64,000 nt of DNA from Pyrinomonadaceae bacterium. GTDB taxonomy: Bacteria; Acidobacteriota; Blastocatellia; Pyrinomonadales; Pyrinomonadaceae. The stretch spans positions 434,001-498,000 of the forward strand of contig JAIBCC010000001.1 of assembly GCA_019694395.1 (NCBI GenBank), read 5' to 3'. This document shows, one piece after another, positions 43,748 to 52,029 of this stretch. A program made the position numbers and the translations under genes. The notes under the pieces are model-generated. The model did not search any database. It was given only the letters and a program-made list of their open reading frames with translations, and had not been told where the DNA came from. Positions within the stretch are counted from its first letter, which is position 1; every line of letters starts with the position of its first letter.

Positions 43748-44254
43748 ATGAGAGAGAAATTGGAAAAATATCTATTTGAAGAATCTCCCAAGTCTTATGC
43801 TGTTTTGGATGGTGCATCAGTTGAAGATTTACCCTTCCGGGTTTACGAAAAACGAGCGCGGGCAGTTTGTCTTTATCGCGGAGAAATTGCCCCGGACATT
43901 GCCGAAGTTGCTCCGTATTTAATCGAACTTTCGCCTTCAGACGCTTTTACCGATTGGCTTTTGGATCAGGAAATGGAGGGAAAACATTTTGGAATTTTTA
44001 CCCGCAGCCGACATTCTTTGACCGAAGTTCGCAAACATTTCCGCAAATTTTTGACCGTTTATGACGACCACGGAAATCCGATGCTTTTTCGTTTTTACGA
44101 TCCGCGTGTGCTGACAAAATTTTTACCAACTTGTGACAGAACAAATTTAAATGCCCTGTTTGCAGGAGTTTCCAGCTATTTTGCAGAAATTAACGAGTCA
44201 AAATTTATGCGGTTTGAAGTCGAAAATGGAAAGTTAAATACAACGGAGGTGTAG
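43748..44254 (+). CDS. DUF4123 adaptor/chaperone for VgrG effectors
   Basis: A 168-residue DUF4123-family protein. Such proteins (Tap/TEC) hold an effector to its VgrG before loading. Recognisable segments are YAVLDGASVEDLP, LIELSPSDAFTDWLL and RFYDPRVLTKFLPTC (about 118-132). It starts two bp after vgrG. It probably pairs the downstream effector with the VgrG tip, perhaps with the following small membrane protein. Confidence 0.88.
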   Translation: MREKLEKYLFEESPKSYAVLDGASVEDLPFRVYEKRARAVCLYRGEIAPDIAEVAPYLIELSPSDAFTDWLLDQEMEGKHFGIFTRSRHSLTEVRKHFRKFLTVYDDHGNPMLFRFYDPRVLTKFLPTCDRTNLNALFAGVSSYFAEINESKFMRFEVENGKLNTTEV

Positions 44255-44257
44255 CAG

Positions 44258-44695
44258 ATGTTAAAAATCAGTTCCGAACAAATCAGAATTTTCCAACCGG
44301 ACGCGGAAGAGGCTTTTGTGCAGCGCACAGCCGAATATTTGCGCAAGAATCACCCCGATTCGGAAGTTTATCTGCTGCAAAAGAAATTCAAAGTGGCGGA
44401 AATTTCCAATGATTTTCTGTTCCAAGCAGTTCGTTCAGGCATTAAACACGCTCAAAACTTCGGGATTTCGTGGAAATCAACTCTCCTTTCATTTGTTGTT
44501 TTGATGTTTTTGACTGCACCGAATTTTTTTGAATATCCGAAGGCGGAAAGCTTCCTTCAGCAAACAGAAACAATTGATGATGAAAAGTTTGAAAGTTTTC
44601 TTGAAATAATGACCGATGAAGATTGGGAACAAGTCGAAGCCAATTATGATGAAAAAGTTTGGAATTTGCCCGTTGTCGAAGGAGAAAAAATATGA
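44258..44695 (+). CDS. Hypothetical membrane protein of the VgrG island
   Basis: A 145-residue protein with one strong hydrophobic segment (about 68-85, TLLSFVVLMFLTAPNFF) between charged ends. The C-terminus is acidic (EIMTDEDWEQVEANYDE). Its stop overlaps the effector start (ATGA). Its place between the adaptor and effector suggests a loading, folding or membrane-insertion aid, or a protective partner. No family recognised. Confidence 0.65.
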   Translation: MLKISSEQIRIFQPDAEEAFVQRTAEYLRKNHPDSEVYLLQKKFKVAEISNDFLFQAVRSGIKHAQNFGISWKSTLLSFVVLMFLTAPNFFEYPKAESFLQQTETIDDEKFESFLEIMTDEDWEQVEANYDEKVWNLPVVEGEKI

Positions 44696-46605
44696 GTGGA
44701 AAAGCCGCCGTCATAGCCGGAAATATAAAAAAAGCGAGCCGTGCCGAACAACAACAACCTGTCAAACCGGTGCAGTCCTGTCCTAATAAAAACTGGATCG
44801 AACTTGTTTACAAATATAACAGTAGTCGGGCTGTCAGCGGCGCATCGTATCAGGTTTTTGATGCACAAACCAATCAAAGTTTGGCTTCAGGATGTCTCAA
44901 TAATATGGGTTTTGCCCGGGTCGAAGGCTTGCCTGACTCCGTTTCCAACGTCAAGTTTTTGTTTACTTCTGACCCGAAAGATTTTGAACTTTTTCCTGGT
45001 TTCAAACCCAAACCTCACAATTTGACCGCTGAAAGCGTTGAAGTTAAAGAAGAAAACGGCACCATTATTTCGGTAGCAAAATGGGTTGGCGTTGCCTTGG
45101 AAGGTGATTTTGCCGATGACCAAAGCATGGGACAAATTGCTTTTGGAACAGTCGTCACAATGATTCCCGTTGTTGACCAAATTGGCGATGTGCGCGACAT
45201 TATCGCTAATCTGCATCGGCTCACCTGGCGCAAACAATACGACGAATTTGCGCCCTGGTTTGGCTTGGTTCTCTCCTTGATCGGGGCAATTCCGGAACTC
45301 GGTTCGCTGATAAAAGGTGTGGTTAAAGAATTATTTGCCGCCGCCAAAAGGGGATTGAAAAAACTTCCACTGGCTAAACTGATAAAACTTTTGAACTCGG
45401 TTGGTGAAGGCAACGTCATCAAATTTTTACGCGAACTCCTATCTAAAATTCACGGTCATGGGCAGGATGCGGCGGCAAAGATTTTCAAGATTCTCGAATC
45501 AATGAAAGCAAAGCTTGAAAATCTGCGACATTTGGCATTTGGTAAAGCCGAAAAAATGATTGATCGAATGCTAGAAAGTATCTCGCAAGTTTACCGCCGC
45601 GTTCCCGAAATGGTGCAAAAGGTCATTGACCAGATTTTTACTCATCTCAAAAATACGCTGGACGATGTTTCGGATTTTGTGATGAAAGGTGTCACTCGCG
45701 CCCGTAATGGAGCCAAACAATTACGCGAAAAATTTATCCGTGCCACTGGAAAAGAGCTTAGCGCACTTGCCGAAAAAGTCGGTATGAAACCCGAGCATAT
45801 AGAAAAACTGGCGGCTCATTGTCAAAAAAGCGAACGAATGGTGGTTGTGCGTGCCAGCAATACCGATGCGCTCAAATTTCAAGGTAAAGCGGGACATTTA
45901 CCCAAACCTTTGGAAGTCAAACTAAAAACCGCTAAGGGTAAGGATTACGCCGAAGAAATCAGAGGTTTGGTAGTCCGCCCCAAAGAACCGATGAAAGATT
46001 GGGAGCGCGAAAATATGAACTATTTATTAGATCACGGCTACAGATTTGATGAAAAAACAGACGTTCTGCTCGATAAAAACGGCAATGTATTCTATGGCGA
46101 CTATGATGTGCAGAGCGTTCAGAGCCGCGTTCTGATGGAAAATCCCGAAACTCAGGAAATGGAATCGGTTTATGTCAATGAATTTTCCAATCCTGACGAT
46201 GGGGTTGATGTAATTGCTGATATGAATAAGGATGTGGTCGGCGATATTCCTTCCTCTCAAAGACCTTTTCAACACGGTGCCGAAGGCGATTTCCGTGTCA
46301 AAGTTGATGAACACGGAAATGTTGTCAAAGGCGCAGACGGCAAACCCATTTTGGTCAAAGCCGATGATATGAACGCAGGCGGAAAAGGCGGCGCACAAAT
46401 GAAAGCCGGACAAGATTACAAGCTCGGCAGACAGTTTGGCGATGATGAAAAATATCTGGTTGTAGATGCTGACGGCAATTATCGAGTCGCCGAAAACCCT
46501 GCCGAATTAAAGAAAATTTACGATGAAATCGGTGTTCCCTGGGAATACGACAACAGTTTTGCCACTGCTCCGGCAAACGCGGCGGCTGCCACAGGAGGAA
46601 AATAA
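44692..46605 (+). CDS. T6SS effector with ExoY/CyaA-like nucleotidyl cyclase domain
   Basis: A 637-residue effector. The N-terminus (about 30-110) is an Ig-like tip-attachment region, then a hydrophobic stretch (FGLVLSLIGAIPELGSLIKG, about 190) and long helices (240-370). The C-terminal domain contains the class II cyclase set: K405 and K412 (PKPLEVKLK), the DYD site D470/D472 (YGDYDVQS) and H528/E531 (FQHGAEGDF). These align with ExoY TKGFSVKGK and TADYDL and with the CyaA NHGTE motif. The cyclase reading is inference, but residue spacing fits. Start at 44692 has GGAGAAAAAAT. Confidence 0.78.
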   Translation: MSGKAAVIAGNIKKASRAEQQQPVKPVQSCPNKNWIELVYKYNSSRAVSGASYQVFDAQTNQSLASGCLNNMGFARVEGLPDSVSNVKFLFTSDPKDFELFPGFKPKPHNLTAESVEVKEENGTIISVAKWVGVALEGDFADDQSMGQIAFGTVVTMIPVVDQIGDVRDIIANLHRLTWRKQYDEFAPWFGLVLSLIGAIPELGSLIKGVVKELFAAAKRGLKKLPLAKLIKLLNSVGEGNVIKFLRELLSKIHGHGQDAAAKIFKILESMKAKLENLRHLAFGKAEKMIDRMLESISQVYRRVPEMVQKVIDQIFTHLKNTLDDVSDFVMKGVTRARNGAKQLREKFIRATGKELSALAEKVGMKPEHIEKLAAHCQKSERMVVVRASNTDALKFQGKAGHLPKPLEVKLKTAKGKDYAEEIRGLVVRPKEPMKDWERENMNYLLDHGYRFDEKTDVLLDKNGNVFYGDYDVQSVQSRVLMENPETQEMESVYVNEFSNPDDGVDVIADMNKDVVGDIPSSQRPFQHGAEGDFRVKVDEHGNVVKGADGKPILVKADDMNAGGKGGAQMKAGQDYKLGRQFGDDEKYLVVDADGNYRVAENPAELKKIYDEIGVPWEYDNSFATAPANAAAATGGK

Positions 46606-46608
46606 TTT

Positions 46609-47109
46609 ATGCCGACCGGACCAGCCGCCCGCACTACCGATAACGTCGTTCATCCGTTGCCGCCGATTTTGTCCCCGGGACCGGGTAGTGCAAACGTCAT
46701 TATCGGATTTCTTCCTGCTTGGCGGGGAATGCCTTTAGCCGCAGTTGCCGCATTGCAAGCGGCTAAAACCGCCGCTGATACCGCAGTTCAGACCGCTGTC
46801 GCTGCGACAACTGCCGCCGCCGGAACTCCCGGTGCACCTGCTGCTTTAGCAGCCGAACAGGCTACCAAATCAGCCGTTTTATCTTCGATGACAAGTGCGA
46901 TAACTTCTGCAGCAATGGGTGCGGACATTCATACTTGCGCTGTCCCTTCTCCCGTTCCGCCGCACGGTCCGGGAGTGGTCATAAACGGTTCGGCAACAGT
47001 AATGATCAATAATCTTCCGGCTTGTCGAATGGGGGATTCGATTCTCGAAGCACTTGGTCCGCCAAATTCAATTGCCAAAGGCGAAGCGACGGTTATTATC
47101 GGCGGCTAG
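46609..47109 (+). CDS. PAAR-repeat spike-sharpening protein
   Basis: A 166-residue PAAR protein that caps the VgrG trimer. The first PAAR-like segment is MPTGPAARTTDNVVHPLPP, and the C-terminal half carries IHTCAVPSPVPPHGPGVVI and VMINNLPACRMGDSILE, with the metal-binding His and Cys residues. An Ala-rich insertion (about 45-95) sits between. It lies three bp after the effector, so the cluster is vgrG-adaptor-membrane-effector-PAAR. Confidence 0.9.
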   Translation: MPTGPAARTTDNVVHPLPPILSPGPGSANVIIGFLPAWRGMPLAAVAALQAAKTAADTAVQTAVAATTAAAGTPGAPAALAAEQATKSAVLSSMTSAITSAAMGADIHTCAVPSPVPPHGPGVVINGSATVMINNLPACRMGDSILEALGPPNSIAKGEATVIIGG

Positions 47110-47155
47110 TTTTTTCAATATTTCCACGATTTTACTTTTACCCGAAGGAGAAATT

Positions 47156-47593
47156 ATGAAATTTAGACAACTCATTTTTATTTTGACTGTAATTCTTTCG
47201 TCATCATTATTTATTTTTGGACAAAAGAAAGAGGATTTTTTAGTTAAAGGAAATCCGTCGCTGACTGTTCCATTGGCAAATCAAATTATCGAAGTTTTTG
47301 AGTTTGGGCTTAAAGGCGCATTTAACAAAGATCAGCGAAAAATATTTACTCAGGAACTGATTTCGCAATGGAAATCTGATGTAAATGCCGGAACAAATTA
47401 TGTAAAACTTTTAGAGATCTATCAACAAATCCAGAATTTACCGGAGCAGCAAAAACAATTTGCACAATCCCAATTTCTAAAAATGCTGCTCGACGAGATT
47501 GATAAAAATCCAAACCTTCCGCGTTACAAAATTTTGATTGAAGTTTTTTATGATGCTCGCGGAGCAGAATTTGAAAGATCTATTGCTAATTAG
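47156..47593 (+). CDS. Hypothetical secreted protein after the PAAR gene
   Basis: A 145-residue protein with signal peptide (about 1-21, LFIFGQ) and a helical mature part rich in Gln and Lys. The ATG at 47156 has AAGGAGAAATT; an in-frame start at 47054 would run inside the PAAR gene. It could be an immunity-type or accessory protein of the island, but a eukaryote-directed cyclase would need none. No family recognised. Confidence 0.62.
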   Translation: MKFRQLIFILTVILSSSLFIFGQKKEDFLVKGNPSLTVPLANQIIEVFEFGLKGAFNKDQRKIFTQELISQWKSDVNAGTNYVKLLEIYQQIQNLPEQQKQFAQSQFLKMLLDEIDKNPNLPRYKILIEVFYDARGAEFERSIAN

Positions 47594-47648
47594 AAACTTG
47601 CCGAAAATGTTTTGCAACCAACGGAAAACCTAAGTAAGCAAGTCAAAG

Positions 47649-47709
47649 GCAGGTAAACTTTGACCAAATTTGGAATCGCTCTACTGACTCAAGGTTTATC
47701 TGCTTTTTT
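47649..47709 (+). terminator. Possible long-loop terminator after the VgrG island
   Basis: GCAGGTAAAC (47649-47658) pairs with GTTTATCTGC (47694-47703) across a 35-base loop, followed by six T. One G-T pair is needed. The 215-bp gap 47594-47808 holds nothing else clear. Confidence 0.5.
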
Positions 47710-47808
47710 CGATTTGATTTACCTTTTCATTTCCTTTTTCTCTAAATTTGATAAACTTTATTTAGATTTCGTGCATCTATTGTTTAGTTTTGATTTTAAG
47801 GATTAGAA

Positions 47809-48642
47809 ATGAGTAAATTGCAGAAAATTATTATTTTTTCGTTTGTTTTGTGCTTAGGTTTGACCAATATCTTTGCTCAAACTACCAGTAATATTGTCAG
47901 ACATGATTTGAGCCAGGCTGAAATTGATAAAATCATAAAAACTTTTGCTCACAAAGAAAGTGAATTCCGCGAAGCTCTAAAAAATTACATTTTCAACCGC
48001 TATGTAGTTGTTCAAACTGTTGGGTTAGGTGGACAAATAACCGGCGAATTGAGACGTGATTCTTTTATGAGCATTAAGGAAAATGGTGAAAGATTTGAAA
48101 AAGTTCTTTTTGCCCCAATTTCCACAATAGGCGATATAATGACTCCTGAAGACTTTGAAGATTTGGGCGGAGTCAATCCTTTTACTATTGAACCTGAATC
48201 TATCAATCAATATAACTTCAACTACTTGGGTAAAGAGAAAATTGATGAACTTAACCTTTATGTTTTTGATATTTCACCAAAAGTAATTCCCGACCCGAAA
48301 AAATCTAGTCAGCGAATGTTTGTTGGCAGAATTTGGGTAGATGACCAAGATATACAAATTGTTAAATCAAAAGGAAAAGCTGTTCCTGAGACAAAAATTA
48401 ATAAATTTGCAATAGTTGAAACTTGGCGCGAAAATGTGGACGGCAAATATTGGTTTCCTTCATACGCACTGACAACAGGAAAGGATGGCGAATTAGTTTT
48501 TGACGATGGTTCAGTTTTAAGAATAAAAATGCGCGTAAAATATACCGATTATCGTCAGGGACGTTCGGATGTCATCATTTTGGATGATGATGATCCAAAA
48601 GCTAAACCAACTCCAACCCCGACTCCGAAAAAACCGGAATAG
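47809..48642 (+). CDS. Secreted protein with Pro/Thr-rich tail, LolA-like possible
   Basis: A 277-residue secreted protein (signal peptide ending NIFAQ). The mature part is beta-rich (YVVVQTVGLGG, RMFVGRIWVDDQDIQIV) and resembles outer-membrane lipoprotein-sorting-like folds, common in Acidobacteriota; this is a guess from strand pattern. The C-terminus ends in DDDDPKAKPTPTPTPKK, a spacer often seen in these phyla. Function unknown. Confidence 0.7.
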   Translation: MSKLQKIIIFSFVLCLGLTNIFAQTTSNIVRHDLSQAEIDKIIKTFAHKESEFREALKNYIFNRYVVVQTVGLGGQITGELRRDSFMSIKENGERFEKVLFAPISTIGDIMTPEDFEDLGGVNPFTIEPESINQYNFNYLGKEKIDELNLYVFDISPKVIPDPKKSSQRMFVGRIWVDDQDIQIVKSKGKAVPETKINKFAIVETWRENVDGKYWFPSYALTTGKDGELVFDDGSVLRIKMRVKYTDYRQGRSDVIILDDDDPKAKPTPTPTPKKPE

Positions 48643-48648
48643 TTTAGT

Positions 48649-48724
48649 AAGTTAAGGAAATTTGGGAAGTTTAGGAAGAAAATCACTTCCTAAACTTTCT
48701 TAACTTTCACAACTTCCCAAACTT
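48649..48724. repeat. Palindromic TTAGGAAGTTTGGGAAG element, copy 2
   Basis: Related to the element at 33049-33122. A left arm with GGAAATTTGGGAAGTTTAGG (48654-48673) faces a right arm CTTCCTAAACTTT...CTTCCCAAACTT (48685-48724), less perfect than copy 1. The right arm encodes the last residues of plsC on the minus strand (LSLGSCES), so the element has invaded the end of that gene. Confidence 0.7.
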
Positions 48725-49521
48725 AACTCTTCCGCAATCATTTCCCGCACTTTTTTCAATAAATCCATCAAGTCTTTTGTTTCTAAATCCTTTGTTTCAA
48801 TCGGGGGGAGCAAAACCATTTCAATCGTTCCGGCATAAGCCACACCGCGTTTTTTCCCCATCATCCAATCCGTATTTTTGATGGCAACCGGGATTATCGG
48901 TGCCCCGGTTTGCAAAGCCAAATGAAAAGCACCTTTTTTGAAAGGGAAAAGTTCATGGGGATAGGCGCGTCCGCCCTCGGCAAAAACTCCGAATGAATAA
49001 CCGTCATCCATCACTTTGCGGGCTTTTTGCATTGATTCGATGGCTTTTTTCGGGTTGCCGCGATCAATCGCAATAATATTGGCTATTCCCATTCCATAAC
49101 CGAAAATCGGAACTTTCAGGAGTTCTTTTTTTCCGACCAATCCCATCCGTTTGCCTGAATAACAATAAAGCGCAGCCGTATCTAGATAAGAACGATGATT
49201 TGAGATAAAAACGTAAGATTCATCCTCTTTCAGATTTTCCTTGCCTTTAACGATGATCTCGGCTCCGGCGGATTTCATCCAAACCCGTCCGCCCCAATCA
49301 CACCAGTTAAAATAGCCCTCGCGGTTTTTCTTAAAACGGTAAATTGCAATCAAAATCGGCACAAAAACCAACACTAAAAAACTGACTACAATCCAACACC
49401 AAATGTATCTGAGTTTGCCGATTAACCGTGATTCTGTGATAACATCGTTACTAGAAAAAACAATTTTTTCATTACGTTCTATCAATTCCGCAAAAGGTTT
49501 AGTTATTAAATGTTCGGACAT
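48700..49521 (-). CDS. 1-acyl-glycerol-3-phosphate acyltransferase (PlsC-like)
   Basis: A 273-residue lysophosphatidate acyltransferase of the PlsC family. It has a membrane segment near 35-60, the catalytic NHRSYLDTAA (HxxxxD; about 111-120) and the GVFAEGGRAYP motif in place of FPEGTR (about 177-187). It acts at the inner membrane in phospholipid synthesis. The ATG at 49521 was chosen over one at 49530. The C-terminus is repeat-derived, and the start overlaps the divergent M14 gene. Confidence 0.86.
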   Translation of the reverse strand: MSEHLITKPFAELIERNEKIVFSSNDVITESRLIGKLRYIWCWIVVSFLVLVFVPILIAIYRFKKNREGYFNWCDWGGRVWMKSAGAEIIVKGKENLKEDESYVFISNHRSYLDTAALYCYSGKRMGLVGKKELLKVPIFGYGMGIANIIAIDRGNPKKAIESMQKARKVMDDGYSFGVFAEGGRAYPHELFPFKKGAFHLALQTGAPIIPVAIKNTDWMMGKKRGVAYAGTIEMVLLPPIETKDLETKDLMDLLKKVREMIAEELSLGSCES

Positions 49522-51924
49522 ATTCTTCAAAGTCTAAAGTCTAAAGTCCAAAGTTCAAAGTCTTCTTTGAATTTTATTGGATTAATTTTTGTGTTTTTTT
49601 TGTCGGCAAATATTTTTGCCCAAAGCGTTCCATCGCCAAAATCAGTTCTTGGTTTTGAACCTGCTGATGATAGGAAAATCGCCGATTGGACACAAATTAC
49701 CGATTATTTTAGCAAATTGGATAAGGCAAGTCCCCGTGTGACAGTGCAAAAATTTGGCGAAACAACGCTTGGCAAACCAATGATTGTTGCTTATATCAGC
49801 GCACCGCAAAATTTACAAAATCTTGCCAAATACAAACAAATCAGTCAAAGATTGGCAAATCCGCGAGATTTGAAGCCCAATGAGGCACAAAGTTTAATAG
49901 CTAATGGAAAAACAATTGTTACGATTTCCTGTTCGATACATTCAACCGAAATTGTTGCTTCGCAAATGTCAATGGCTTTGGCATATCAGCTGGCAACAGC
50001 CACGGATGCTGAAACTTTGGAAATTCTAAACAACACAATTTTGCTGTTAATTCCCTCTTCCAATCCTGACGGAATTCAGATCGTTGCCGATTGGTATAAA
50101 AAGACTTTGGGAACAAAATCCGAAGGAACTTCGCCGCCGGAACTTTATCACCATTACGCCGGACACGATGATAACCGCGATTGGTTTATGCTCAATCTCA
50201 AAGAAACTCAGGCAATCACCAAACTCTTTTGGCAGGAATGGTTTCCGCAAGTTGTTTATGATGTTCATCAACAGGGACAAGACGGTTCGCGCTTTATCGT
50301 TCCGCCGTTTTTTGATCCGTCAAACCCTAATATTCCGCCTTCGGTTTTACGCGAAGTCGGTTTGATCGGCTATAAAATGGCGGCAGATCTGCAAGCCGCA
50401 GGAATTTCCGGCGTGGCAACAAATTCGACCTACGATACCTGGTGGCACGGTGGTTTTCGGACTGCGCCGTATTTTCATAATTCCATCGGAATTTTGACCG
50501 AAGCGGCAAGTGCCGATTTAATGACTCCGGTTAATATCGCCAAAGAAAGATTGGAAAAAGGTCGCGGTGTGCGTGGTTTGGCAAATCCTTTGCAAACTGC
50601 TACCAATTTTCCAGATGCTTGGGAAGGTGGACTTTGGCGACCAAAAGACATTCAAAACATTGAGCTTATCGCTTCAAGGGCTTTACTTTCTCTTTCGGCA
50701 AAATATCGCCCCAGATATTTGCAAAATTTTTATAATTTGAATTCACGAGCAATTAGCGGCGAAGGTTATTCAGATCACCCGCTGGCTTATTTAATTCCTG
50801 CCGGACAACCGAATGAAGAAAATATTTCGCGGATGCTGGAAATTTTGATGTTGCAAGGCATCGAAGTTTATAAAATGACCAAAGAATTACATTTAACTTT
50901 GGCAGATAAAACCACTCATGAACATCCGTTGGGCAGTTTTCTAATCTTTCTGAATCAATCACAACGCAACAATGTGAAGACGCTTTTTGAACGGCAAGTT
51001 TATCCGCATCGGCTCAACGCTAATGGCGAAGCGGAAGTTCCCTACGATGTGGCAGGTTGGACTTTGCCTTTGCAAATGGGCGTGGAATCTTTGGCGGTAA
51101 CAGGAATTGCAGAAAAAGATAATGAACGTAATTTGCAGAAAATAACCAATATCAATGAAGTTCGGCAACAATTGAATCTGCAACCTAACAAAGAATCTTT
51201 TGCCAAAATCGCTAATCCAATTAAAAACCAAGCCAAACTTGGATTGTATAAAAGTTGGTCTAGTTCGATGGATGAAGGCTGGACGCGGCTTGTGTTTGAC
51301 AATTTTCAAATTCCCTACACATCCGTTCGTGACGCTGACATAAAAGGCGGCAACCTTAATTACGAAGCGATAATTTTGCCTTCGGACAGCGAACGCGAAA
51401 TCACGAATGGTTTGAATAAAGACCGTTATCCCGAAGAAATTGCCGGAGGAATCGGTGAAAAAGGAATTGAAAATCTGAAAAAATATGTTGAAAACGGCGG
51501 AACTTTAATTTGTTTCGACGCATCGTGCGAATTGGTCATCAATAAATTCGGTTTGCCGATGAAAAATGTTTTGAAAGGACTGTCGCGCAAAGATTTTTAT
51601 TGTCCAGGTTCGATTTTGCAGTTAGAAGTTGATACTTCAAATCCGTTGGCAAAAGGCTTGCGAAGAGATACAGCAGCTTATTTTACCAACAGTTCCGCCT
51701 TTGAAATCACGGACAAAGGTAAAGTTAAAAGCGTTGCCAAGTATTCCGAAAAAGATACTTTGATGTCAGGCTGGCTTTTAGGCGAGAAATATTTAAGCGG
51801 AAAAACCGCTTTAGCTCAAGCAACCTACGGCAAAGGCAAGATAATTTTATTTGCTTTTCGCCCACAGCATCGCGGACAAAGTTGGGGAACGTTTCCGTTT
51901 ATTTTTAATGCTTTAGAAAAGTAA
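49510..51924 (+). CDS. M14-family zinc carboxypeptidase, secreted
   Basis: An 804-residue protein of the M14 family. Metal ligands and active-site motifs are SIHSTEIV (HxxE, about 140-145), SSNPDGIQIVADW, DDNRDWFML and VVYDVHQQGQDG. The N-terminal signal sequence is LIFVFFLSANIFAQS. The first 19 codons include a tandem repeat (49529-49563); the ATG at 49510 is kept but a TTG at 49567 would begin directly at the signal core. A long C-terminal domain follows the peptidase. Exported peptide hydrolysis is likely. Confidence 0.85.
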   Translation: MFGHILQSLKSKVQSSKSSLNFIGLIFVFFLSANIFAQSVPSPKSVLGFEPADDRKIADWTQITDYFSKLDKASPRVTVQKFGETTLGKPMIVAYISAPQNLQNLAKYKQISQRLANPRDLKPNEAQSLIANGKTIVTISCSIHSTEIVASQMSMALAYQLATATDAETLEILNNTILLLIPSSNPDGIQIVADWYKKTLGTKSEGTSPPELYHHYAGHDDNRDWFMLNLKETQAITKLFWQEWFPQVVYDVHQQGQDGSRFIVPPFFDPSNPNIPPSVLREVGLIGYKMAADLQAAGISGVATNSTYDTWWHGGFRTAPYFHNSIGILTEAASADLMTPVNIAKERLEKGRGVRGLANPLQTATNFPDAWEGGLWRPKDIQNIELIASRALLSLSAKYRPRYLQNFYNLNSRAISGEGYSDHPLAYLIPAGQPNEENISRMLEILMLQGIEVYKMTKELHLTLADKTTHEHPLGSFLIFLNQSQRNNVKTLFERQVYPHRLNANGEAEVPYDVAGWTLPLQMGVESLAVTGIAEKDNERNLQKITNINEVRQQLNLQPNKESFAKIANPIKNQAKLGLYKSWSSSMDEGWTRLVFDNFQIPYTSVRDADIKGGNLNYEAIILPSDSEREITNGLNKDRYPEEIAGGIGEKGIENLKKYVENGGTLICFDASCELVINKFGLPMKNVLKGLSRKDFYCPGSILQLEVDTSNPLAKGLRRDTAAYFTNSSAFEITDKGKVKSVAKYSEKDTLMSGWLLGEKYLSGKTALAQATYGKGKIILFAFRPQHRGQSWGTFPFIFNALEK
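49529..49563. repeat. Five imperfect 7-bp tandem units
   Basis: Units AAAGTCT, AAAGTCT, AAAGTCC, AAAGTTC, AAAGTCT run head to tail. Seven is not a multiple of three, so a change in unit number would shift the frame of any start upstream. They lie between the M14 gene's first ATG and its signal peptide. Confidence 0.8.
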
Positions 51925-52029
51925 CTTAGGTTTTACAATTAAAATAGATTGAGGCAGAAAATCATCGTTGTTTTAGCTTCAATCTATTTTTGTTTGTGGT
52001 TTCAATTTTTCATTTGGTATACTTGGACA

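Noticed and set aside
41592..47109. A complete T6SS locus
   Set aside because: Only the VgrG, adaptor, effector and PAAR are present; no sheath, tube, baseplate or ATPase gene lies in the window.
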